In this document: positions 1 to 5,948 of the stretch, piece after piece
Position numbering within the stretch: position 1 is the first letter of the stretch
Layout of the letters: every line of letters starts with the position of its first letter
Assembly (NCBI GenBank): GCA_005888425.1
Contig: VAZF01000205.1
Span: 1 to 13,973 of the forward strand
Direction of reading: 5' to 3'
Origin: Alphaproteobacteria bacterium
GTDB taxonomy: Bacteria; Pseudomonadota; Alphaproteobacteria; ATCC43930; CGMCC-115725
DNA length: 13,973 nt
The notes under the pieces: model-generated
Databases searched by the model: none
Seen by the model: only the letters and a program-made list of their open reading frames with translations
What the model was told of the DNA's origin: nothing
Translations under genes and position numbers: made by a program

Positions 1-188
1 CGGGCATGCAGCCCGCCGCGCTTCCCCAGCGTGATCAGCCGCTCGACGATCGGGCGCAGATCCTTCGCCTTGGGCAGCGTCGTGCGGATCTGCTCGTGTT
101 TCAGCAACGCGCCGGCGAGGTTTTCAAACATCGCCTGACGGTGAGACGAGGTGCGGCTGAAGCCGCGGCCGGCTTTTCTGTGACGCAT
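1..188 (-). CDS. rplQ: 50S ribosomal protein L17, N-terminal part
   Basis: Large-subunit protein L17, which sits near the exit tunnel region of the 50S subunit. Only the first 62 or so residues are present because the gene runs off the left edge of the window. The N-terminus MRHRKAGRGFSRTSSHRQAM is the L17 signature, followed by FENLAGALLKHEQIRTTLPKAKDLRP, split here only by recognition of the family. The ATG at 186-188 is preceded by GAAGAGAA at a usable distance. It is the last gene of the alpha operon, 92 nt after rpoA, which is its usual place. The gap from rpoA holds a strong hairpin described separately. Confidence 0.96.
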   Translation of the reverse strand, partial: MRHRKAGRGFSRTSSHRQAMFENLAGALLKHEQIRTTLPKAKDLRPIVERLITLGKRGGLHA

Positions 189-230
189 CGTTAATTCTCT
201 TCAGCCGCTCGATTGAGTCCCAAAGACCGA

Positions 231-271
231 CGTGCCCGGCCAAGCCAATCCAACGACTTGGGCCGGGCACG
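231..271 (-). promoter_or_regulatory. Strong hairpin between rpoA and rplQ
   Basis: Perfect 11-bp G+C-rich inverted repeat: 231-241 pairs with 261-271 (CGTGCCCGGCC on the transcribed strand with its reverse complement). The 19-nt loop can extend the stem by AAG/CTT with one bulged C. The apical part contains TTGGATTGG. No run of U follows in the direction of transcription (the next bases are TCGGTCTTTGG), so this is not a classical intrinsic terminator, and rplQ downstream must still be expressed. An RNA-stability, processing or protein-binding element is more likely. The structure is read directly from sequence; its role is inferred. Confidence 0.6.
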
Positions 272-280
272 GGCTCGTTT

Positions 281-1300
281 TTAATACGGCTCGTCGATGC
301 GCTTGGCCAGCTCTTCAATATTCTCGGGCGGCCAGTTCGCGATCTCCATGCCGAGATGGAGCCCCATATTGGCCAGCACCTCCTTGATTTCGTTCAAGGA
401 CTTGCGACCGAAATTGGGCGTCCGCAGCATCTCGGCCTCGGTCTTCTGAACGAGGTCGCCGATATAGACGATGTTGTCGTTCTTCAGGCAGTTGGCCGAA
501 CGGACCGAGAGTTCGAGCTCGTCGACCTTGCGCAACAGGTTCTTATTGATCAGCGGCTCGCCGCCAGCGACGTCCTTCTCGACGGCGTGGCGTGGCTCCT
601 CGAAATTGATGAAGAGCTGGAGCTGGTCCTGCAGGATGCGTGCTGCGAGCGCGACGGCGTCCTCGGGTGACATCGCGCCGTTGGTCTCGACCCGCATCGA
701 TAGGCTGTCATAGTCGGTGACCTGGCCGACGCGGGTGTTCTCGACCCGGTAGGAGACCTTGCGCACCGGGCTGAACAGCGCATCAACCGGGATGAGCCCA
801 ATCGGGGCGTCCTCCGGCCGGTTCTGTGTGCCCGGCAGATAGCCCTTGCCGTGCTCGACGGTCATTTCCATCGAAATGCGGGCGCCGCTGTCGAGCGTGC
901 AGATGACGAGATCCGGGTTGAGGATCTCGATGTCATGCCCCGCCTCGATCGCGCCGGCGCGGACCTCGCCGGGCCCCTGGGCGCGCAGGCGAATGCGCTT
1001 TGGGCCTTCGCCGTGCATGCGCAGCCCGATGCTCTTGACGTTGAGGACGATGTCGGTGACATCCTCGAGCACGCCCGGAAGCGAGGAGAATTCATGCAGC
1101 ACGCCCTCGATCTGCATCGAGGTGACGGCGGCGCCTTGCAGCGACGACAGGAGCACCCGCCGCAGCGCATTGCCGAGGGTCAGGCCAAAGCCGCGCTCGA
1201 GCGGCTCGGCAGTCACGGTGGCGGCCCGCGCGGGATCGTCGCCCGGCTCGACCGACAGCGCTTTCGGTTTAATCAGAGTTTGCCAGTTGCGTTGAAGCAC
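281..1300 (-). CDS. rpoA: DNA-directed RNA polymerase subunit alpha
   Basis: Alpha subunit of RNA polymerase, 339 residues, the normal length. The N-terminal domain (about 1-235) dimerises and nucleates core assembly; the segment ERGFGLTLGNALRRVLLSSL near residues 34-53 is diagnostic. The C-terminal domain (about 254-325) carries ELSVRSANCLKNDNIVYIGD and NFGRKSLNEIKEVL; Arg267 matches E. coli Arg265, the key contact for UP-element DNA and activators. The start codon is GTG (1298-1300), supported by GAGG about 5-6 nt upstream; no in-frame ATG competes nearby. It lies 150 nt after rpsK and 92 nt before rplQ. In E. coli rpsD sits between rpsK and rpoA; here it is absent and the gap holds repeated hairpins. 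Confidence 0.98.
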   Translation of the reverse strand: MLQRNWQTLIKPKALSVEPGDDPARAATVTAEPLERGFGLTLGNALRRVLLSSLQGAAVTSMQIEGVLHEFSSLPGVLEDVTDIVLNVKSIGLRMHGEGPKRIRLRAQGPGEVRAGAIEAGHDIEILNPDLVICTLDSGARISMEMTVEHGKGYLPGTQNRPEDAPIGLIPVDALFSPVRKVSYRVENTRVGQVTDYDSLSMRVETNGAMSPEDAVALAARILQDQLQLFINFEEPRHAVEKDVAGGEPLINKNLLRKVDELELSVRSANCLKNDNIVYIGDLVQKTEAEMLRTPNFGRKSLNEIKEVLANMGLHLGMEIANWPPENIEELAKRIDEPY

Positions 1301-1342
1301 GATGACCTCAGTCAGTAAAAGCGGAGTTTATCCGCGACAGAT

Positions 1343-1359
1343 CGGCGGTCTGGCCGCCG
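1343..1359 (-). promoter_or_regulatory. Small hairpin in the rpoA leader
   Basis: Perfect 6-bp inverted repeat CGGCGG/CCGCCG (1343-1348 with 1354-1359) with a 5-nt loop, about 40 nt upstream of the rpoA GTG. It is not followed by a T-run. It may belong to the same structured leader as the two hairpins further upstream. Function unknown. Confidence 0.35.
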
Positions 1360-1371
1360 GGTGTTCGATAG

Positions 1372-1438
1372 AGCGCCGGCCTATCCAATCGGCCGGCCAC
1401 CCATCCAAATCAGCGCCGGCCCATCCAAACAGCCGGCG
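1372..1438 (-). repeat. Repeated TTGGAT-loop hairpins between rpsK and rpoA
   Basis: The 150-nt gap between rpsK and rpoA contains an imperfect direct repeat with 40-bp spacing: 1372-1397 matches 1412-1437 at 23 of 26 positions. Each copy folds into a hairpin: stem 1414-1420 with 1432-1438 (7 bp, loop 1421-1431) and stem 1375-1381 with 1391-1397 (7 bp, loop 1382-1390). Read on the transcribed strand, both loops contain TTGGAT, and a third TTGGATGG lies unpaired between them. The stems are built from the self-complementary GCCGGC, so other pairings are possible. This is the position rpsD occupies in E. coli. No intrinsic terminator U-run is present. Function unknown. Confidence 0.6.
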
Positions 1439-1450
1439 GCGGCCGCAGCG

Positions 1451-1846
1451 TCAGACGCGGCGGCGTTTCGGCGGACGGCAGCCGTTATGCGGGATCGGCG
1501 TCACATCGCGGATCGAGGTGATCGCAAACCCGACCGCCTGCAGCGCGCGCAAAGCCGACTCTCGCCCCGAGCCCGGTCCCTTCACCTCGATATCGAGGGT
1601 GCGCATGCCGTGTTCCATGGCCTTCTTGCCGGCATCCTCGGCGGCGACCTGCGCCGCATAGGGCGTCGATTTGCGCGAGCCCTTGAACCCCTGGCTGCCG
1701 GATGACGACCACGCGATCGTATTGCCCTGCGCGTCGGTGATCGTGATCATCGTGTTGTTGAAGGTCGCCGCGACATGCGCGGTGCCCGAGGTGATGTTCT
1801 TGCGCTCGCGTCGCCGCAGACGCGGTGCTGCCGCCGTTTTCGCCAT
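1451..1846 (-). CDS. rpsK: 30S ribosomal protein S11
   Basis: Small-subunit platform protein S11, 131 residues (family about 129), contacting 16S rRNA and the mRNA exit region with S7, S18 and S21. Recognised from KNITSGTAHVAATFNNTMIT, the central GFKGSRKSTPYAAQVAAEDA and the invariant basic end TPIPHNGCRPPKRRRV. The Asn-Gly near the C-terminus is the site that forms isoaspartate in E. coli S11. The ATG at 1844-1846 follows GGAAGAG at about 4-5 nt. It follows rpsM by 44 nt, the standard order of the alpha operon. Confidence 0.98.
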   Translation of the reverse strand: MAKTAAAPRLRRRERKNITSGTAHVAATFNNTMITITDAQGNTIAWSSSGSQGFKGSRKSTPYAAQVAAEDAGKKAMEHGMRTLDIEVKGPGSGRESALRALQAVGFAITSIRDVTPIPHNGCRPPKRRRV

Positions 1847-1890
1847 TTAGCTCTTCCGCCGTTACGCCTGTGGTGCGCCCAGGAGCGCGC

Positions 1891-2259
<369 letters not shown>

Positions 2260-2288
2260 TTGCGCAACTCCTTCGATTCTCGGAGAAA

Positions 2289-2305
2289 GAGGCGGGCCAT
2301 GCCTC
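2289..2305 (-). promoter_or_regulatory. Short leader hairpin upstream of rpsM
   Basis: A 5-bp inverted repeat, GAGGC (2289-2293) with GCCTC (2301-2305) around a 7-nt loop, falls between the predicted transcription start and the rpsM ribosome binding site. In E. coli the alpha operon leader binds S4 in a pseudoknot around the rpsM start. This leader does not visibly match that structure, and rpsD is not in this operon here. A weak element only. Confidence 0.2.
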
Positions 2306-2319
2306 CAGTCAAGCCGTTG

Positions 2320-2347
2320 ATTATACGGATCGTTACCGGCGCGTCAA
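2320..2347 (-). promoter_or_regulatory. Near-consensus sigma70 promoter for rpsM-rpsK-rpoA-rplQ
   Basis: On the minus strand, TTGACG (2347-2342) and a perfect TATAAT (2325-2320) are separated by exactly 16 nt. This is five of six at -35 and six of six at -10, striking in so G+C-rich a window. The -35 box overlaps the adk stop codon (TGA, 2346-2344). Transcription would begin around 2312-2315, giving a leader of roughly 55 nt before the rpsM GTG. E. coli also has a promoter ahead of rpsM in the alpha operon, so the position makes sense. Seen in sequence; activity inferred. Confidence 0.65.
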
Positions 2348-3135
2348 CGCTGCCCCCGGCCAATACCGGCGGGGCGCGCCGAACCTGGCTCGCGATCCGC
2401 GATCACCGCCTCGATTTCCCGGGCCACCTCGTCTATCTCGGCCATGCCGTCGATCGACCGCAGAATTCCCCGGTCCCGGTAATAAGGTAGTATCGGAGCG
2501 GTCTGATTGCGATAGGCGGCGAGCCGTGTTGCGACCGCTTCGGGGCGGTCGTCGGCTCGGCAGACGAAATCGGTCCCGCTGCAGAGATCGCAGATCCCCT
2601 CGGCTTTGGGCCGGTTGTAGCGCTCGTGATAGCTGGCGCCGCAGTTGGCGCAACTGAAGCGCCCGGAAATGCGGTCGACCAGGACGGGCTCGTCGACCTC
2701 CATCAGGATCACATGGTCGAGCTTTTGGCCGCGCTCGGCGAGCATCCGATCGAGCGCCTCGGCCTGCGGCACGGTGCGCGGGAAGCCGTCGAGGATAAAG
2801 CCGCGGGCGGCATCGGGCTGGGCGATCCGCTCGGCGATCATCCGATCGAGCGCCTCGGCCTGCGGCACGGTGCGCGGGAAGCCGTCGAGGATAAAGCCGC
2901 GGGCGGCATCGGGCTGGGCGATCCGCTCGGCGATCATCTCGATGATGATGTCGTCGGGAACGAGCTTCCCCGCCTCCATGATCGCCTTGACCCGCCGGGC
3001 GAACGGGCTCTCCGAGGCGACGGCGCGGCGCAGCATGTCGCCGGTCGCGAGCTGCACGAGCCCGTGCTTCTCCTCGAGGCGCTTTGCCTGCGTGCCCTTG
3101 CCTGCACCGGGAGGCCCGAGCAGGATCAGGTTCAT
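2344..3135 (-). CDS. adk: Adenylate kinase with an internal 32-residue tandem duplication
   Basis: Cytoplasmic phosphotransferase converting ATP + AMP to 2 ADP. The P-loop GPPGAGKGT is at residues 7-15, the AMP-binding TGDMLRR at 31-37, and a zinc-type LID has four Cys at 162, 165, 182 and 185 (CX2C-X16-CX2C). Residues 67-98 (MIAERIAQ to AEALDR) are repeated exactly as 99-130, so the AMP-binding GFPRT motif occurs twice (85-89 and 117-121) and the protein is 263 residues instead of about 231. The unit spans the end of one helix, the core strand FILDGF and the next helix, so doubling it should disturb the CORE and AMP site unless one copy loops out. The ATG at 3133-3135 lies 7 nt after the secY stop. 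Family assignment is certain; whether this version is active, or real, is not. Confidence 0.95.
   Translation of the reverse strand: MNLILLGPPGAGKGTQAKRLEEKHGLVQLATGDMLRRAVASESPFARRVKAIMEAGKLVPDDIIIEMIAERIAQPDAARGFILDGFPRTVPQAEALDRMIAERIAQPDAARGFILDGFPRTVPQAEALDRMLAERGQKLDHVILMEVDEPVLVDRISGRFSCANCGASYHERYNRPKAEGICDLCSGTDFVCRADDRPEAVATRLAAYRNQTAPILPYYRDRGILRSIDGMAEIDEVAREIEAVIADREPGSARPAGIGRGQR
2743..2938 (-). repeat. Perfect 96-bp tandem duplication inside adk
   Basis: Bases 2743-2842 are identical to 2839-2938 (100 bp matching at an offset of 96), so two head-to-tail 96-bp units lie in frame in adk. In codon terms the units are 2842-2937 (first copy) and 2746-2841 (second). The shared 4 bp at each junction is GATG on the coding strand. 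Just past it, the native sites at the two ends also match: ATGATCGCCGAGCG and ATGCTCGCCGAGCG differ at one base of 14. That short similarity could have primed slippage or unequal recombination. No synonymous difference separates the copies, so the event is very recent or artefactual. Confidence 0.97.
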
Positions 3136-3142
3136 CCCAGAC

Positions 3143-4495
3143 TCATCCCCTGCGCCCCCTGAGCCTCGCCTTCTTGATCAGCCCCTCATATTGATGGGCC
3201 AGAAGGTGCGAGTGGATCTGCGCCACGGTGTCCATCGTCACGCTGACGACGATCAAGAGGCTCGTGCCGCCGAAATAGAACGGCACCGAATATTGCGAGA
3301 TCAGGATCTCGGGCAGGATGCACACCGCCGAGAGATAGACGGCGCCGATCACCGTGATGCGGGTCAGCACGTAATCGAGGTAGTCGGCGGTGTTCTTGCC
3401 CGGCCGGATGCCGGGGATGAAGCCGCCGTATTTGCGCAGATTGTCGGCGGTCTCGGTCGGGTTGAAGACGATCGCGGTGTAGAAGAAGCAGAAGAACACG
3501 ATGAGCCCAACATAGAGGAGCATGTAGAGCGGCGTGCCATGCGCCAGATAGCGGGTGATGTCGCCGATGATGCCCATCGACGGGCCGCCGCCCGCCTCCT
3601 CAAAGCTCGCGACCGTCGCCGGCAGAAGCAGCAGCGAGGAGGCGAAAATCGGCGGGATCACGCCCGACGTGTTGATCTTCAGCGGCAAATGCGACGACTC
3701 GCCGCCGGACATGCGGTTGCCCTGCTGGCGTTTTGGGTATTGCACGAGGATGCGCCGCTGCGCCCGCTCCATGAAGACGATGACGGCAACGACGGCGACC
3801 GACATTAAAAGAAAGACGCCGATAAAGACCGTCGAGATCGCGCCGGTGCGGCCGAGCTCGAGGGTGGCGGCCAAGGCATGCGGCAGATTGGCGACGATGC
3901 CGGCCATGATGATCAGCGAGATGCCGTTGCCGACGCCACGCGCGGTGATCTGCTCGCCAAGCCACATCAGGAAGACGGTGCCGCCGGTCAGCGTAATCAT
4001 CGTCACGATGCGGAAAAAATAGCCCGGGTCGATAACCGCCGACGCCCCGCCGGCGTGCATGCCTTCGAGCCCGACCGCAATCCCCCAGGACTGCACGGCG
4101 GCCAAACCGACCGTGCCGAAGCGCGTGTATTGATTGAGCTTTTTGCGGCCGCTCTCGCCTTCTTTCTTCAGCGCCTCCAAGCTCGGCGAGACCGCGGTCA
4201 GCAGCTGAATGATAATCGAGGCCGAAATGTACGGCATGATGTTGAGGGCGAAGATCGTCATGCGCCCGAGCGCGCCGCCCGAGAACATGTCGAACATGCC
4301 GAGGATGCCGCCGGCCTTTGACGAGAAGATCTCGTGCAGGATGGCCGGGTCGATGCCGGGGATCGGGATGTAGGTGCCGAGCCGGTAGATGACGAGCGCG
4401 GCGAGGGTGAACCAGATCCGGCTCTTAAGCTCGGTCGCCTTCGAGAACGCCCCGAAATTGATGCTGGCAGCGAGCTGCTCGGCGGCTGACGCCAT
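3143..4495 (-). CDS. secY: Preprotein translocase subunit SecY
   Basis: Channel-forming subunit of the SecYEG translocon in the inner membrane, 450 residues. About ten hydrophobic segments can be seen, near residues 26-46, 78-100, 131-150, 161-183, 193-211, 219-242, 280-300, 323-345, 383-403 and 408-428. Family marks include the plug region after the first segment (YIPIPGIDP), NIMPYISASIIIQLL, the RMSGGESSHLPLKINTSGVI cytosolic loop and FIPGIRPGKNTADYLDYVLT. The ATG at 4493-4495 follows AGGAAGGG at a good distance. The 62-nt gap from rplO, larger than the gaps between the preceding genes, has two small hairpins that may tune the level of this membrane protein relative to ribosomal proteins. 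rpmJ, which follows secY in E. coli, is missing here; adk follows directly. Confidence 0.98.
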   Translation of the reverse strand: MASAAEQLAASINFGAFSKATELKSRIWFTLAALVIYRLGTYIPIPGIDPAILHEIFSSKAGGILGMFDMFSGGALGRMTIFALNIMPYISASIIIQLLTAVSPSLEALKKEGESGRKKLNQYTRFGTVGLAAVQSWGIAVGLEGMHAGGASAVIDPGYFFRIVTMITLTGGTVFLMWLGEQITARGVGNGISLIIMAGIVANLPHALAATLELGRTGAISTVFIGVFLLMSVAVVAVIVFMERAQRRILVQYPKRQQGNRMSGGESSHLPLKINTSGVIPPIFASSLLLLPATVASFEEAGGGPSMGIIGDITRYLAHGTPLYMLLYVGLIVFFCFFYTAIVFNPTETADNLRKYGGFIPGIRPGKNTADYLDYVLTRITVIGAVYLSAVCILPEILISQYSVPFYFGGTSLLIVVSVTMDTVAQIHSHLLAHQYEGLIKKARLRGRRG

Positions 4496-4511
4496 GTACC
4501 CTTCCTAACCC

Positions 4512-4552
4512 AAAACGGGCCCGTGCGAGGCCCTTCACGGCCAGAATTGGCC
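4512..4552 (-). promoter_or_regulatory. Two small hairpins between rplO and secY
   Basis: In transcription order, GGCCA-ATTC-TGGCC (4539-4552, 5-bp stem, 4-nt loop) is followed by GGGCC-TCGCACG-GGCCC (4517-4533, 5-bp stem, 7-nt loop) and then GTTTT. The second looks like a weak intrinsic terminator or attenuator. Because secY and adk are downstream and must be expressed, only partial termination or a stability effect is plausible. Short stems of this kind arise by chance in G+C-rich DNA. Confidence 0.35.
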
Positions 4553-4557
4553 GCTAC

Positions 4558-5094
4558 CTACTCGTCGTCGGACCCCTTCCGCTTTGGCCGACGCTTGCGC
4601 TTCTCCGGCGCGGCCTCCGGCTCGGCTGCGGGACGGCCGAGCAGGACGACCTTGCCGCCCGCTGCTTCGACCGCCTTGACCGCCGCCTCGGAGGCGCCCG
4701 CCACCTCGATCGTGATCGGCGCGCTGAGGGCGCCTTTCGCCAGAAGGCGGATGCCGTCGCCCGGGCGGCGCAAGATACCAGCCGTCACGAGCTTTGCGGC
4801 GTCGAGCCCGCCCTCGGCGGCGAGCTTGCCGGCATCGATCGCCTGCTGCAGGCGGCCGAGATTGATGACCTTGAAGTCCTTCTGGAAGATCTTGTTGTTG
4901 AAGCCGCGCTTCGGGAGCCGGCGGTGCAGCGGGGTCTGGCCGCCCTCAAAACCGTTCAGCGCGACACCGGTGCGCGCGGTCTGGCCCTTGCCGCCGCGCC
5001 CGGAGGTCTTGCCCTTGCCGGAGCCGATGCCGCGACCGACCCGCTTGGCGCGGTAATGCGCGCCGGCATTATCTCTGATCTCGTTGAGCTTCAT
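4558..5094 (-). CDS. rplO: 50S ribosomal protein L15 with charged C-terminal tail
   Basis: Large-subunit assembly protein L15, 178 residues, with the start chosen at ATG 5092-5094 because MKLNEIRDN is the family N-terminus. A GTG 36 nt upstream would add 12 non-family residues. The Gly/Lys/Arg-rich extension KRVGRGIGSGKGKTSGRGGK (about 18-37) threads into 23S rRNA; GQTPLHRRLPKRGF and the Ala/Gly C-terminal domain follow. Residues from about 155 onward (PAAEPEAAPEKRKRRPKRKG, then SDDE) form a low-complexity basic and acidic tail that makes the protein longer than the roughly 145-160 residues usual for the family. The only nearby purine run (GAGG) is too close to the ATG; a better site serves a micro-ORF ending on this start. 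Confidence 0.97.
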   Translation of the reverse strand: MKLNEIRDNAGAHYRAKRVGRGIGSGKGKTSGRGGKGQTARTGVALNGFEGGQTPLHRRLPKRGFNNKIFQKDFKVINLGRLQQAIDAGKLAAEGGLDAAKLVTAGILRRPGDGIRLLAKGALSAPITIEVAGASEAAVKAVEAAGGKVVLLGRPAAEPEAAPEKRKRRPKRKGSDDE

Positions 5095-5117
5095 CGCCTC
5101 ACACCCCGGCTCGCCAT
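5091..5117 (-). other. Possible 8-codon micro-ORF ending on the rplO start codon
   Basis: ATG at 5115-5117 opens a reading frame encoding MASRGVRR, whose TGA (5091-5093) overlaps the rplO ATG as ATGA. It has purine-rich GGAG and GGAGGA just upstream, whereas rplO itself has only a badly spaced GAGG. The arrangement would allow rplO translation by re-initiation. It is too short for coding evidence and may be chance. Confidence 0.2.
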
Positions 5118-5166
5118 TCCTCCGCTCCACCGCAGCGGGAGCCAGGCAAGCTGTTAGATAGTGTCT

Positions 5167-5367
5167 CTAGTCTTCGCTTTCGATGCGGACGAGGTGGCTG
5201 ACCTTCGCGATCATGCCGCGCACCGCCGGGGTGTCCTCCAGCGTGCGCCGGCGGTGGCGCTTGTTGAGCCCCAGCCCCTTCAATGTCGCCTCCTGGTCGG
5301 AGCGGCGGCCAATCGGGCTGCCGGTCTGCACGACCGTGACGGTTCTCTGCCCGGTAGACGCAGCCAT
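5167..5367 (-). CDS. rpmD: 50S ribosomal protein L30
   Basis: Small large-subunit protein L30, 66 residues from the ATG at 5365-5367. The family pattern is clear: VTVVQTGSPIGRRSDQEATL followed by KGLGLNKRHRRRTLEDTPAV and RGMIAKVSHLVRI. The preceding codon is GTG (5368-5370), which could also serve as start and would add one residue. The ATG overlaps the rpsE stop by one base (TGATG); the GTG would give a GTGA overlap. Either way translation is coupled to rpsE. It stands between rpsE and rplO, as in other proteobacteria. Confidence 0.95.
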   Translation of the reverse strand: MAASTGQRTVTVVQTGSPIGRRSDQEATLKGLGLNKRHRRRTLEDTPAVRGMIAKVSHLVRIESED

Positions 5368-5936
5368 CACGCCGGCTCCCGCGCCTCGGTCTGGGGCCGA
5401 CCGAGGATCTCGGCGACCTTCTTGCCGCGGCGCGCTGCGACGGCGCGGGGGCTTGTCAGCGCGCTAAGCGCGGCGAAGGTCGCCTTGATCATGTTGTGCG
5501 GGTTCGAGCTGCCGACCGATTTGGCGACGACGTCCTGAACGCCGAGCGCCTCGAAGATTGCCCGCATCGGCCCGCCGGCGATGATGCCGGTGCCGGGCTT
5601 GGCGGCACGCACGATGACCTTGCCGGCGCCATAGGAATTGGCGATGTCGTGATGCAAGGTGCGGCCCTCGCGCAGCGGCACGCGGATCATGCTGCGCCGT
5701 GCCTGCTCGGTCGCCTTGCGGATCGCCTCCGGCACCTCGCGCGCCTTGCCCGCGCCGTAACCGACCCGCCCCTTTTTGTCGCCGACGATGACGAGCGCGG
5801 CAAAGCCAAAGCGCCGGCCGCCCTTCACGACCTTGGCGACGCGATTGATGTTGACCAGCTTTTCGGCGAATTCCGAGTCTTCGCGCTGCTGGCCGTCACC
5901 GTCGCGGCGGCGGCGATCACCCTGGGTGCGTGCCAT
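5367..5936 (-). CDS. rpsE: 30S ribosomal protein S5
   Basis: Small-subunit protein S5, 189 residues, important for decoding accuracy (ram mutations) and, with S3 and S4, for the mRNA entry helicase. The N-terminal double-stranded RNA-binding fold contains NRVAKVVKGGRRFGFAALVI and GDKKGRVGYGAGKAREVPEA; the C-terminal half has GTGIIAGGPMRAIFEALGV and KSVGSSNPHNMIKATFAAL. The first 20 residues (RTQGDRRRRDGDGQQREDSE) are a charged, probably disordered extension. The ATG at 5934-5936 follows GAGAGGG and lies 12 nt after rplR. The end overlaps the rpmD start by TGATG. Confidence 0.98.
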   Translation of the reverse strand: MARTQGDRRRRDGDGQQREDSEFAEKLVNINRVAKVVKGGRRFGFAALVIVGDKKGRVGYGAGKAREVPEAIRKATEQARRSMIRVPLREGRTLHHDIANSYGAGKVIVRAAKPGTGIIAGGPMRAIFEALGVQDVVAKSVGSSNPHNMIKATFAALSALTSPRAVAARRGKKVAEILGRPQTEAREPA

Positions 5937-5948
5937 CCGGTACCCTCT

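Noticed and set aside
2743..2938. adk repeat as a CRISPR array or mobile element footprint
   Set aside because: There are just two directly adjoining copies with no spacers, no terminal inverted repeats and no target-site duplication; it is a simple tandem duplication of coding sequence.
3136..3142. Missing rpmJ (L36) between secY and the next gene
   Set aside because: There is no room for it here, but absence of rpmJ from this cluster is ordinary in alphaproteobacteria, so it is not a deletion worth reporting.
2645..3808. Long plus-strand open frame (387 codons) opposite adk and secY
   Set aside because: It is antisense to two certain genes, shows no recognisable domain, and its internal repeat is just the mirror of the adk duplication.
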